Source: Deltaproteobacteria bacterium (GTDB lineage Bacteria > Desulfobacterota > BSN033 > UBA1163). Taken from it: 42,240 nucleotides of DNA. Below are positions 15,805 to 23,011 of this stretch, piece by piece. The notes below the pieces were generated by a model that was given only the letters and a program-made list of their open reading frames with translations, had not been told where the DNA came from and made no database searches. Made by a program: the position numbers and the translations under genes. The stretch's first letter is position 1. Every line of letters starts with the position of its first letter. The stretch is from contig JAGVBT010000099.1 in the NCBI GenBank assembly GCA_020059605.1, positions 1 through 42,240 on the forward strand. The letters run 5' to 3'.

Positions 15805-16752
15805 TTATTTCGCCATGAAATCGGAGATCATTTCCCGAACCAGTTGGATTGCTTCCGGATGTCTCATAACGAGAATATCCGCCCCTGCAAGAAGGAGGAT
15901 CACTGCCGTTACGGCTTCCATGAGGACCCCTCTCTTTTGGGGATTGCCTAAATCAGGCGCCTCTTCATCCGATGCCTTGGCCTCCTTTGTCTTCCAGACC
16001 TCTTTGGCCATATTACAGATGATGGGAAACTGAAGCCTTTCATCCTGCTGGGTGAGGGCGGCCATTCGATCCCTTTCCATGACGGAATAAGTGTATTCGA
16101 TCCCGTATCCCAGTCCGCCCGTGGTCGGATCGACAATGATCCGGCTGTCGGGAATTCCCAGGTTTCCCAACAGGATGTTGAGTTGTTTGGCGAGGTTGAT
16201 GTCGATGGGAGAAGAAGCGATGACCGTATGACCGTATCCGATGGCTCCTGCTCCGACCTGCTTGTAGTTCCCTTCCACAATGGGCCCGATGATCAGGTTC
16301 ATCCCGTCGCAGACCTCAGCCACCTTTCGAAGGACATCTCCATCTTTGTCCGCATTGCCACTCCCCCATATGATCAAGGGGACATCGATAGAGGCGGCGA
16401 CCTTTTTAGCCGTCTCCGCCGCCTCCTCAGCGGTTCGATTTAAACCATTTGGATCCGTGCTGACCAGCTGTAATGCAATCAGTTCAGCTCCGAATGGTTC
16501 GATACATTTTTTTGCCCAAGCAACCGGATCATGAACCACATCCCTGAACGGTTCAAGGACGGTCTCGGGCCAATCCTCGGGAGGGGCGTCATAGACCTCC
16601 ATGGCAATCCGGGGAGGATGAGGCATCTCTCCCTCAAAGAGATACAAGGGATAGGAAGTTTCTCCTCCGATGGTCACCGCTTTTGGCCCTTTTCCGAGGG
16701 TCACCTTTTTTATCGTTCCCGTATAAGTAATTCTGGGTATCTCGAATGGCAT
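15805..16752 (-). CDS. acsD: Corrinoid iron-sulfur protein small (delta) subunit, copy 1
   Basis: A 315-residue TIM-barrel partner of AcsC in the corrinoid protein. Typical segments are EMPHPPRIAMEVYDAPPEDWP, LIIWGSGNADKDGDVLRKVAE, DINLAKQLNILLGNLGIPDSRIIVDPTTGGLGYGIEYTYS, and the C-terminal ADILVMRHPEAIQLVREMI. It starts at an ATG with a gggagg site and lies 60 bases before cooS, in the same operon. Residues 275-285 contain a short acidic insertion (KASDEEAPD) lacking in the second copy. Confidence 0.95.
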   Translation of the reverse strand: MPFEIPRITYTGTIKKVTLGKGPKAVTIGGETSYPLYLFEGEMPHPPRIAMEVYDAPPEDWPETVLEPFRDVVHDPVAWAKKCIEPFGAELIALQLVSTDPNGLNRTAEEAAETAKKVAASIDVPLIIWGSGNADKDGDVLRKVAEVCDGMNLIIGPIVEGNYKQVGAGAIGYGHTVIASSPIDINLAKQLNILLGNLGIPDSRIIVDPTTGGLGYGIEYTYSVMERDRMAALTQQDERLQFPIICNMAKEVWKTKEAKASDEEAPDLGNPQKRGVLMEAVTAVILLLAGADILVMRHPEAIQLVREMISDFMAK

Positions 16753-16779
16753 GATTTTTTCCTCCCACGGGCAAATGGA

Positions 16780-16995
16780 TTAAGCCTTCGTCTTCCGTTT
16801 CTCACTTCCAAACCATTCGTCGTTGAACCAGTAACGTTCCCCCGTCTTGAGGTAGGCAAGCATCTCTTCCCGGTTTCTTAATTTATTTCTCCAGTTCATC
16901 GGGGTTCCGGGTTTCCCTTCCTCAAATGTGGGACCCAATATCTCCACCCTTTTCCCGTTGAAAGCCACCTTTTCTTCCGTGCAATATTCAGCCAC
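16780..16995 (-). CDS. Small conserved-looking protein leading the bacterial CODH/ACS operon
   Basis: A 71-residue protein starting at a GTG (16995) with an ideal aaaggaggc site, 27 bases before acsD, so it is the first gene of the operon. It is charged, has one Cys (position 5), several Trp/Tyr, and no signal peptide or membrane helix. I do not recognise it. Position and good initiation signals support a real gene. It could be an assembly factor or a regulator of the CODH/ACS complex, but that is only inference from context. Confidence 0.65.
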   Translation of the reverse strand: MAEYCTEEKVAFNGKRVEILGPTFEEGKPGTPMNWRNKLRNREEMLAYLKTGERYWFNDEWFGSEKRKTKA

Positions 16996-17103
16996 AAGAT
17001 GCCTCCTTTTTAAAATCTCCTAAATTTTATCGTAACACTCGATTCTCAAGTTGTCCATGAGTTAGCGTTATGACTTAGCGTATCATATTCCTTCGGCGGA
17101 TCC

Positions 17104-17117
17104 TTGACTTAAATCAA
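17104..17117. promoter_or_regulatory. FNR/CRP-type palindrome upstream of the bacterial CODH/ACS operon
   Basis: TTGAC-TTAA-ATCAA matches the FNR consensus TTGAT-N4-ATCAA at nine of ten fixed bases. It lies about 110 bases upstream of the GTG at 16995 and immediately beside the truncated response-regulator duplicate. Oxygen- or redox-linked control is plausible but no such regulator is visible here. Confidence 0.35.
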
Positions 17118-17268
17118 TTGTTTCCCCTCAATCCTCTATCCTCAAGGCCCGAAGGGCCGCTCCCTAAGTCCTGCTTTGCAGGACGATCCTCATCATGGTG
17201 ACCGCCTCCACCAAATCCGGATCGTCATCCACAATCAATATCTTCTTCGACATCTTCTTCCCCTCCTT
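17115..17268 (-). pseudogene. Internally deleted duplicate of the response regulator at 22577-22960
   Basis: Bases 17115-17191 match 22495-22572 (the downstream flank of that gene) and 17192-17268 match about 22899-22975 (its ribosome site and first codons), nearly identically. The roughly 326 bp between are missing. What remains encodes the first 20 residues (MSKKILIVDDDPDLVEAVTM) and then runs out of family to a stop at 17164, a 29-codon remnant (17164-17253). It includes two hairpins also found at 22528-22567: GGCCC/GGGCC and GTCCTGC/GCAGGAC. The high similarity suggests a recent event. Confidence 0.8.
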
Positions 17269-17547
17269 TAAAATTTAATTGAAATAACGGAATCATCGGA
17301 AAAAATGGCATGTGGTTGAACTTTTTGGGGAATCATCCTGTTTTGGCAAAGATGGTTTTTCTATAATGCATTTTGTGTAACTTGTAAAGCTGGAAGAGGC
17401 GGCCTGAAAAATTCAAATGATACCCAAAAAATATCCGGGAGAATAACTGGCTTAAATACCTGTTATCCGATTGTCTGGCTCTTAAAGAATATAAAAGCCT
17501 TTAATTTCAATAAGTTGATAAAAAAATGCCAACCAAGAATAATTTTC
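17254..17547. other. AT-rich gene-free region
   Basis: Between the response-regulator remnant and the promoter-like sequence before the + strand metF I see no gene, hairpin or repeat beyond general AT richness. Confidence 0.5.
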
Positions 17548-17576
17548 TTGACAAACGGAAATTTTTATAATATTAG
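17548..17576 (+). promoter_or_regulatory. Sigma-70-like promoter for the + strand metF genes
   Basis: TTGACA at 17548-17553 and TATTAG at 17571-17576, 17 bases apart, in an AT-rich region about 130 bases before the metF start. The -35 box is a perfect match; the -10 matches four of six. A TATAAT also occurs at 17566-17571 but only 12 bases from the -35. Confidence 0.45.
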
Positions 17577-17706
17577 TAAATCCTGAAATAACAGTAATTT
17601 CTAAACTTTATTTGCTGCGGTTTAGTTGTTGAAAATTTCTTTCTTGGGGCCGTTCAAATTTTAGGTGTTCCGGTTCCCAGGCCTGAATGGAGAGAAGGAG
17701 GAAGCC

Positions 17707-18582
17707 ATGAAATTGGAGGAATGTCTTAAGAAGAAATTTGTGGTCACCTCTGAGATTCAACCGGCGATCGAAACGGATGTCAATGAACTCATTCGAAATG
17801 TCAATCGTATTCGCGGAAAGATCGATGCCCTTACCGTGCCTGATTTGAATATTGAAGGGTTAGTGACCGATACCATGGGGACCTGTCGTGTTCTGAAGGA
17901 TCAAGCATTTGAGCCCATTTTCCAGACCGCTTGCCGGGAAAAAAATCGGGTGGACATCCAGAGGCAACTCTTGAAAGCCGCAGAATCGGGAATCGACAAT
18001 ATCCTCACTTTCACTCAAGATTACCGGATTACAGGGGACAGCCTTCAGGAGATCATGTACTTCCATGTTGATACGGGAAAACTCTATTCGGTGATCAACA
18101 GCCTCCAGCAAGGATGTGACATCTCTGGAAACGAAATCGGTTTCAAGCCCAAGTTTTGTATCGGCTCCGGGGTGGATTCCAGTTGGGGCAAGAAGGTCCC
18201 GGATATGGAAATAAGGGAGATGGAAATGCTGGCCGACCTGGGAACTCACTATTTTCTGACAACCCCGGTCTTTGACCTCGATTCTTTCCATCAATTTATG
18301 AACCGGGTGGGCCCCATTCAGGTTCCTGTCATCGCAGAGATTATTTTGGTGAGATCGGCAAGCATGGGTCTGTTTTTGAATAAGTATGTGAGACCCGGCT
18401 TGGTGCCAAATCATATCATTGAAAAATTAGCGAAAACCTCTGATAAAGAGGCCACCAGTATTGAAATCGTTCGGGATCTTGTGAAGGGGCTGAAAGAGGT
18501 CTGCCAAGGGGTCCATTTTATCCCTGTCGGGTCAGTGGAGAGGCTTCACCCGTATCTTGAAGCGGCTGCCGAGTCCATCTGA
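17707..18582 (+). CDS. metF: Methylene-tetrahydrofolate reductase family protein (MetF-like), paralogue 1
   Basis: A 291-residue MetF-type TIM-barrel flavoprotein, expected to reduce methylene-THF to methyl-THF. The catalytic Glu lies in FVVTSEIQPAIETD (Glu15). Other family segments are KIDALTVPDLNIEG, PIFQTACREKNRVDIQRQLLKAAESGIDNILTFTQDY (cofactor-binding barrel strand) and HYFLTTPVFDLDSFHQFM. The frame opens at a GTG (17665), but the ATG at 17707 has a gaaggagga site. It lacks the C-terminal NAD-binding extension of eukaryotic enzymes, so electrons should come from a partner. It diverges clearly from the other three MetF homologues in the window, so substrate or partner may differ. Confidence 0.85.
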   Translation: MKLEECLKKKFVVTSEIQPAIETDVNELIRNVNRIRGKIDALTVPDLNIEGLVTDTMGTCRVLKDQAFEPIFQTACREKNRVDIQRQLLKAAESGIDNILTFTQDYRITGDSLQEIMYFHVDTGKLYSVINSLQQGCDISGNEIGFKPKFCIGSGVDSSWGKKVPDMEIREMEMLADLGTHYFLTTPVFDLDSFHQFMNRVGPIQVPVIAEIILVRSASMGLFLNKYVRPGLVPNHIIEKLAKTSDKEATSIEIVRDLVKGLKEVCQGVHFIPVGSVERLHPYLEAAAESI

Positions 18583-18817
18583 AAACTCTGGAAAGAGGGG
18601 TTTGTTTTTTTCCCATTCCATCCGTTGTATCCTTTAGCCATTAGCCATTTTGCGGTTCTTCCTTCTGAGCCTCCTGCCTCCGATCTTCCCATTTAGATAA
18701 GCCTTCGATTGGATGGAAAGTTTTGAATAAATGTTTTATAAAGAACGTTAATTATTTCAGGCCTTCAAACACCATTTCGGCCCGAACCATAGCGGTCCTG
18801 GAGGTTTTTAACCCGGG

Positions 18818-20857
18818 ATGAAAGGCGGAGGGGGGAATGACTGCATTCTTGAGCAAGACGAATCCATCAAGATAGGCGGCTGGGGGACCTCAATGGAGAA
18901 TTCGAAAAACCGCAAAGTACTCGTCATCGGCAGTATCCCAGAGTTTCATGAACTCATCGGAGGGTCACTTCAGGGCCAATTTGAAGTGATGGATGCTTCA
19001 AGCGAAAGCGAAGGACTTGCCAAAGCGAGGGGGGAACGGCCCGACATCATCCTCTTAGGGTATGTTGACCCCCGGGGAAGTTCATTCAGACTTCATAAAA
19101 AATTGAGGGAGGGGTGGATCACCAAACATATCCCCCAACTGATCGTGGATGCGCATTTCCCGGGGCAGCCCCAGAGGGCTTGGACCAGTCAGGAAGCCAT
19201 GCAGATGGATGCGGAAGAGTATCTGATGATTTCTCCTGACGATGCCGGGTCGGTGGCCGAATCGGTCAAGGCCTTGAAGTTGCTTGAAAGAATTGACACC
19301 CGGCTCGGGGAAAAAGCCAACCCGCTTAAAGAAGCCATTCTAAACCCCAACATTTTTTGTGTGACATGGGAGCAGATCCCCGGAAGGGGAGCCTTCGAAA
19401 TACAGCAGGAGCATGTTTTCGACAATATCCGGAAAGCGGCCAACCTGGGAAAGATCCATGCGATCAGCGTCACCGATAACCCGGGAGGAAACCCCGCCAT
19501 CTCGACGGAGATGTTATGTGCGGAGGTTAAAAGGGTAGGCACGGAACCTCTGGTTCATCTGGCCTGCCGGGATAAGAACAGGAGCCAGATTGAAAGTATG
19601 CTCTATGGGCTGGCGGCCAGTGGCGTGAGGAACATCCTTGCCCTTACGGGGGACTATCCCTCTGCGGAGGGGTTTGAGGGGAAGCCCAAGCCTGTTTTCG
19701 ATATGGACCCGGTCAATGTGGTCCGGTTGGTCGAAGCCATGAACAGGGGATTGGAACACCACGCGATGGGCAAGAAGGTGGCCCTTGCTCCCACGGATTT
19801 GTTTGTCGGGGTTTGTGTCTCCCCGTTCAAGCAATTGGAATCGGAGCTGATGGCCCAATACTACAAGCTAAAGAAGAAGATTGAGGCAGGGGCAAAATTT
19901 ATCATCACCCAGATCGGCTATGATGCCAGAAAGTATCATGAGCTTATGCAATGGTTGCGGCTCAATCATTTTGATATTCCGGTTCTGGTGAACGTTTATA
20001 TCCTGCCTTATCCCACTGCCAAGATGATGAATAGCAATAAGATCCCGGGCTGTGTCGTCACCGATAAGTTGGTATCGGAATTAGCGGAGGAGGCAAAGGC
20101 CCCTGATAAGGGAAAAGCCGGGCGGCTCTTGCGGTCGGCAAAGCTTTATGCCATTGCCAAAGGGATGGGATATGCCGGCGCTCATATCGGGGGGCACGGC
20201 ATTTCACCCGATATGGTGGAATACATCATCACCAAGGGCGAGGAACTCTCCAAGGACTGGGAGGAACTGGTTTCCGAGTTCGATTATCCCCAACCGGACG
20301 GGTTCTATCTCTTCGAGAAAGATCCGAAGATCGGCTTGAACACGGACGTATTGGCCAAGAGGCCTTCAAAATCCTCGGTCCCTTTGATTTATAAACTTTC
20401 AAGGATCGCTCATGTGACGCTTTTTGAAGAGAAGAGCCGGGTTTTCAAAATGCTTCGGCCCATTGCCAGGTGGGCTGATGTTTCGCCCAGAGCCAAAGCG
20501 GTTCTGGAATTCTTTGAGCACATGGCAAAGACGGTTCTCTTCCATTGCCTCAATTGTGGCGATTGCGCCCTCTTTGATGTCGCTTTTGTTTGCCCCATGT
20601 CTCAATGCCCGAAGAGCCAGAGAAACGGCGCCTGCGGGGGAAGCTATCAAGGCTGGTGCGAGGTCTATCCGGACAAGCAGAAATGTGTCTGGGTTCAGGC
20701 CTACGATCGGCTCAAAGCCTACCAGGAGGAAAACAGTTTAGAAGAATATATCGTTCCCCCGTGCAACTGGGAGTTGTGGCAGACCTCTTCCTGGCTCAAT
20801 TTCTATATGGGCAGGGATCATACGGCAAAAAGACTTGGCATCAAGCCTCCCTCCTGA
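18818..20857 (+). CDS. Fusion: degenerate receiver domain + MetF + MetV-like Cys domain
   Basis: A 679-residue three-part protein. Residues about 32-155 follow the receiver (CheY) pattern (KVLVIGS, FEVMDASSESEGLAKARGERPDIILLG) but all phosphorylation residues are replaced: no acidic pair after strand 1, Gly81 where the phospho-Asp should be, and no C-terminal Lys. Residues about 178-430 are a MetF barrel (TWEQIPGRG with Glu185, LVHLACRDKNRSQIESMLYGLAASGVRNILALTGDY). Residues about 570-650 carry the MetV-type Cys cluster (CLNCGDCALFDVAFVCPMSQCPK, GACGGSYQGWCEV). It therefore joins both subunits of a MetFV reductase. Alternative start: ATG 18893. It converges on the sensor kinase gene, hinting that the pseudo-receiver may dock a signalling partner. 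Confidence 0.85.
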   Translation: MKGGGGNDCILEQDESIKIGGWGTSMENSKNRKVLVIGSIPEFHELIGGSLQGQFEVMDASSESEGLAKARGERPDIILLGYVDPRGSSFRLHKKLREGWITKHIPQLIVDAHFPGQPQRAWTSQEAMQMDAEEYLMISPDDAGSVAESVKALKLLERIDTRLGEKANPLKEAILNPNIFCVTWEQIPGRGAFEIQQEHVFDNIRKAANLGKIHAISVTDNPGGNPAISTEMLCAEVKRVGTEPLVHLACRDKNRSQIESMLYGLAASGVRNILALTGDYPSAEGFEGKPKPVFDMDPVNVVRLVEAMNRGLEHHAMGKKVALAPTDLFVGVCVSPFKQLESELMAQYYKLKKKIEAGAKFIITQIGYDARKYHELMQWLRLNHFDIPVLVNVYILPYPTAKMMNSNKIPGCVVTDKLVSELAEEAKAPDKGKAGRLLRSAKLYAIAKGMGYAGAHIGGHGISPDMVEYIITKGEELSKDWEELVSEFDYPQPDGFYLFEKDPKIGLNTDVLAKRPSKSSVPLIYKLSRIAHVTLFEEKSRVFKMLRPIARWADVSPRAKAVLEFFEHMAKTVLFHCLNCGDCALFDVAFVCPMSQCPKSQRNGACGGSYQGWCEVYPDKQKCVWVQAYDRLKAYQEENSLEEYIVPPCNWELWQTSSWLNFYMGRDHTAKRLGIKPPS

Positions 20858-20899
20858 TAAACACCATAGCGATGTGAATGAAATGAGGAGGATCCATCG

Positions 20900-20980
20900 A
20901 TGAGCAATATGCAGTTCGAGGATTGCCTTGATGTTTTCCTCAAGAGGTTTGACTCGATTCTTTTGGGAGCAGAACGGTGA
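20900..20980 (+). CDS. 26-codon ORF with a strong ribosome site, possible gene remnant
   Basis: An ATG at 20900 follows gaggaggatcc at good spacing and encodes 26 residues (MSNMQFEDCLDVFLKRFDSI...) before a TGA at 20980. It starts 42 bases after the MetF fusion and overlaps the 3' end of the convergent kinase gene by 41 bases. The opening FEDCL resembles the starts of MetF proteins here (LEECL, FKDQL), so it might be the cut-off start of another metF, broken where the kinase gene begins. It could equally be chance. Confidence 0.3.
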   Translation: MSNMQFEDCLDVFLKRFDSILLGAER

Positions 20981-22439
20981 AGATTGTGCCTCCCCCTTCC
21001 TCACTCTCGACGGAGATGGAGCCGAGATGAGCATCCACGATGCTCTTCACAATGGAAAGGCCGAGGCCTGTTCCGACAATCTGACGGGTCTCAATGGTCT
21101 TTACCCGGTAAAATTTATCGAAGATCCTCGGAAGATCATCCTTCTTGATGCCAATGCCCGTGTCCGAAACCGAGGCTTTGGCAAATCCCCCCTCCTCGCT
21201 CAGGCTCACCCGGACGATGCCTTCCTCCGGGGTATATTTGATCGCATTGGAGATGAGGTTGGTAAAGATTCCCTCCATGCTGTTTCGATCGGCGAGGATG
21301 AGCGGATTTTCAGCAGCCGGAGGGAACTGGAGATCGATCTTCTTGTTTTCAGCCTCCGCTTTCATCAAGTCCACCACTTTCTGGATGATCTCCCGGAGCG
21401 TCAGGGGTTCCTTGTACTGGACCATTCTTCCTGCCTCAATTTTGGAAAGGTCGAGCAGATCTCGAATCAGGTTGAGCAGTCCTTTTGTTCTTTCCTTGGC
21501 GCGGAGAAGCAGTTTTTCCTGTTTTTCCGAGACGTCTCCGGCCACGCGATTGAGGATGACATTCAGTTGCTGTTCGACGGCGGCGATCGGCGCTCGAAGT
21601 TCATGAGCGACCATGGCGATAAACTCCGATTTCATTTTGTCGAGTTCTTTCAGATGGCTGATATCCTGAAGAACGGTGACGGAACCCATGGTTTCGCCAA
21701 GGTCACTCCGAACCGGTGCGGTGTGGGCGCGCAAAAAGGTTTCTCCGGATTCACCGATGCCCAATTCCTGGGACACGGAGGTATAATTCATATCTCCGGA
21801 CTTCAAACTCCCCTCTATGGTCCTGGAAAGTTCCGGATCGAGGTTGCACTGGGAGAGGAAGTTCCCGATCAGGGAGGTTTCGGGGACCTTCAACATCCGG
21901 CTGGCGGCGGGATTGGTGAGCACGATATAACCGTCCCGGTCACAGACCAGGACTCCGTCCCCCATGCAGTTGATGATCGTTTTGATCTTCGACTTTTCCG
22001 TGGCAATATCCCGGAGCGATCTCTCCCGCTCCCGTCGGAGGAAATCCGCCTCTTTTTGAAGACTCCTTTTCTCCAGGGCCCTTCTGACGACAATGCGGAG
22101 CTGGTCGGGAGTGAACGGTTTTGGGATAAAGTCGTAAGCTCCCTTCTTCATTGCTTCCACGGCCGATTCGACCGTGGCATAGCCGGTAATGACGATGACG
22201 AGGAGGTTTGGATCGATTGACCGAATGTGGTCCAGAACTTCCATCCCACTCATCCCCGGCATCATCAGGTCCAGGAGGATGACATCGATCTGGTCGGGCC
22301 GATTCCTGACAATCTCCAGTCCCTGTTGTCCGTTGTCGGCCGTGAAGACTTCCCACCCATTCTTGGAAAGAATGCGGGAAGAGCCATCCCTCATGATCTG
22401 TTCATCATCGACGACAAGAATATTGACTTGGTCCGGCAT
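20940..22439 (-). CDS. Hybrid receiver-PAS-histidine kinase
   Basis: A 499-residue soluble signalling protein. Residues 5-120 are a receiver with Asp11/Asp12, phospho-Asp57, Thr85 and Lys107. About 150-265 is a PAS domain. His279 in MVAHELRAPI is the phospho-accepting His of the HisKA domain. The C-terminal ATPase shows N (FTNLISNAIKY), G1 (DTGIGI), F and G2 (GTGLGLSI) boxes. No membrane segment is present. The start is taken at the ATG at 22439 because gaagggg precedes it; the frame extends to 22490. It probably accepts phosphate from the kinase at 23012 or the receiver at 22577, and it ends 82 bases from the MetF fusion gene. Confidence 0.9.
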   Translation of the reverse strand: MPDQVNILVVDDEQIMRDGSSRILSKNGWEVFTADNGQQGLEIVRNRPDQIDVILLDLMMPGMSGMEVLDHIRSIDPNLLVIVITGYATVESAVEAMKKGAYDFIPKPFTPDQLRIVVRRALEKRSLQKEADFLRRERERSLRDIATEKSKIKTIINCMGDGVLVCDRDGYIVLTNPAASRMLKVPETSLIGNFLSQCNLDPELSRTIEGSLKSGDMNYTSVSQELGIGESGETFLRAHTAPVRSDLGETMGSVTVLQDISHLKELDKMKSEFIAMVAHELRAPIAAVEQQLNVILNRVAGDVSEKQEKLLLRAKERTKGLLNLIRDLLDLSKIEAGRMVQYKEPLTLREIIQKVVDLMKAEAENKKIDLQFPPAAENPLILADRNSMEGIFTNLISNAIKYTPEEGIVRVSLSEEGGFAKASVSDTGIGIKKDDLPRIFDKFYRVKTIETRQIVGTGLGLSIVKSIVDAHLGSISVESEEGGGTIFTVLLPKESSQTS

Positions 22440-22494
22440 GAATTCCCCTTCAAGGAGCAGTTCGTTTGAGGAGCGCCTCGCTTGAGGCAAGAGA

Positions 22495-22572
22495 CAATTG
22501 ATTTCCCCTCAATCCTCTATCCTTAAGGCCCGAAGGGCCGCTCCCTAAGTCCTGCTTTGCAGGACGATCCTC
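22495..22572. repeat. Twin-hairpin spacer downstream of the response regulator
   Basis: Contains GGCCC/GGGCC and GTCCTGC/GCAGGAC hairpins (22528-22567) and is almost identical to 17115-17191. On the transcribed (-) strand the stems are not followed by a T-run, so they are not a classical terminator. They may be a processing or attenuation site, or part of a dispersed repeat. Confidence 0.5.
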
Positions 22573-22576
22573 TGTC

Positions 22577-22960
22577 TTATTTAGAGAGGAGGGCTTCGAT
22601 CCGCCTTACAAGAACCTCAGGCTCGACAGGTTTGTCGATGTAATCGTCCGCCTCGGTCTCCATGCCCATCTGCTGGGTATAACGGGTTGTGGCGATCTTG
22701 GAGATCACCGCCGTCAGAAGAAGGACGGGGATCTTGCTTAACTGAGGATCGGCTTTCAATTCCTTGCAAACCGCATACCCGTCCTTGTCCGGCATCATCA
22801 CATCGAGGACGATGAGATCGGGGTTCTCGGTTTTTGCCTTCTGCAACCCCTCCAAACCGCCGTAAGCAGCCGCAACATCGTAATTCTTCGACTCCAGAAT
22901 CATGGTGACCGCCTCCACCAAATCCGGATCGTCATCCACAATCAATATCTTCTTCGACAT
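22577..22960 (-). CDS. Single-domain response regulator (CheY-like)
   Basis: A 127-residue stand-alone receiver with Asp9/Asp10, phospho-Asp53 (VLDVMMPDKDG), Thr83 and Lys110 (DYIDKP); all active-site residues are present. No output domain follows, so it should act by protein contact or as a phosphate carrier between the two kinases either side. The ribosome site aaggagggg is strong. A segment after the Thr (ISKIATTRYTQQMGMETEAD) is a little longer than in CheY, a trait of receivers near PAS kinases. A deletion-carrying copy lies at 17115-17268. Confidence 0.93.
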   Translation of the reverse strand: MSKKILIVDDDPDLVEAVTMILESKNYDVAAAYGGLEGLQKAKTENPDLIVLDVMMPDKDGYAVCKELKADPQLSKIPVLLLTAVISKIATTRYTQQMGMETEADDYIDKPVEPEVLVRRIEALLSK

Positions 22961-23011
22961 CTTCCCCTCCTTCTGTGATGTTTGACTTGGTCGCTCGTCT
23001 ATCTCTTATCC

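Noticed and set aside
16991-17160. Direct TTAGCG repeats at 17061-17084 as an operator
   Set aside because: Only two six-base units in an AT-rich region; too weak to support.
20928-22220. 430-codon + strand open frame opposite the hybrid kinase
   Set aside because: The - strand shows intact receiver, HisKA and ATPase motifs; the antisense translation has no domain signature.
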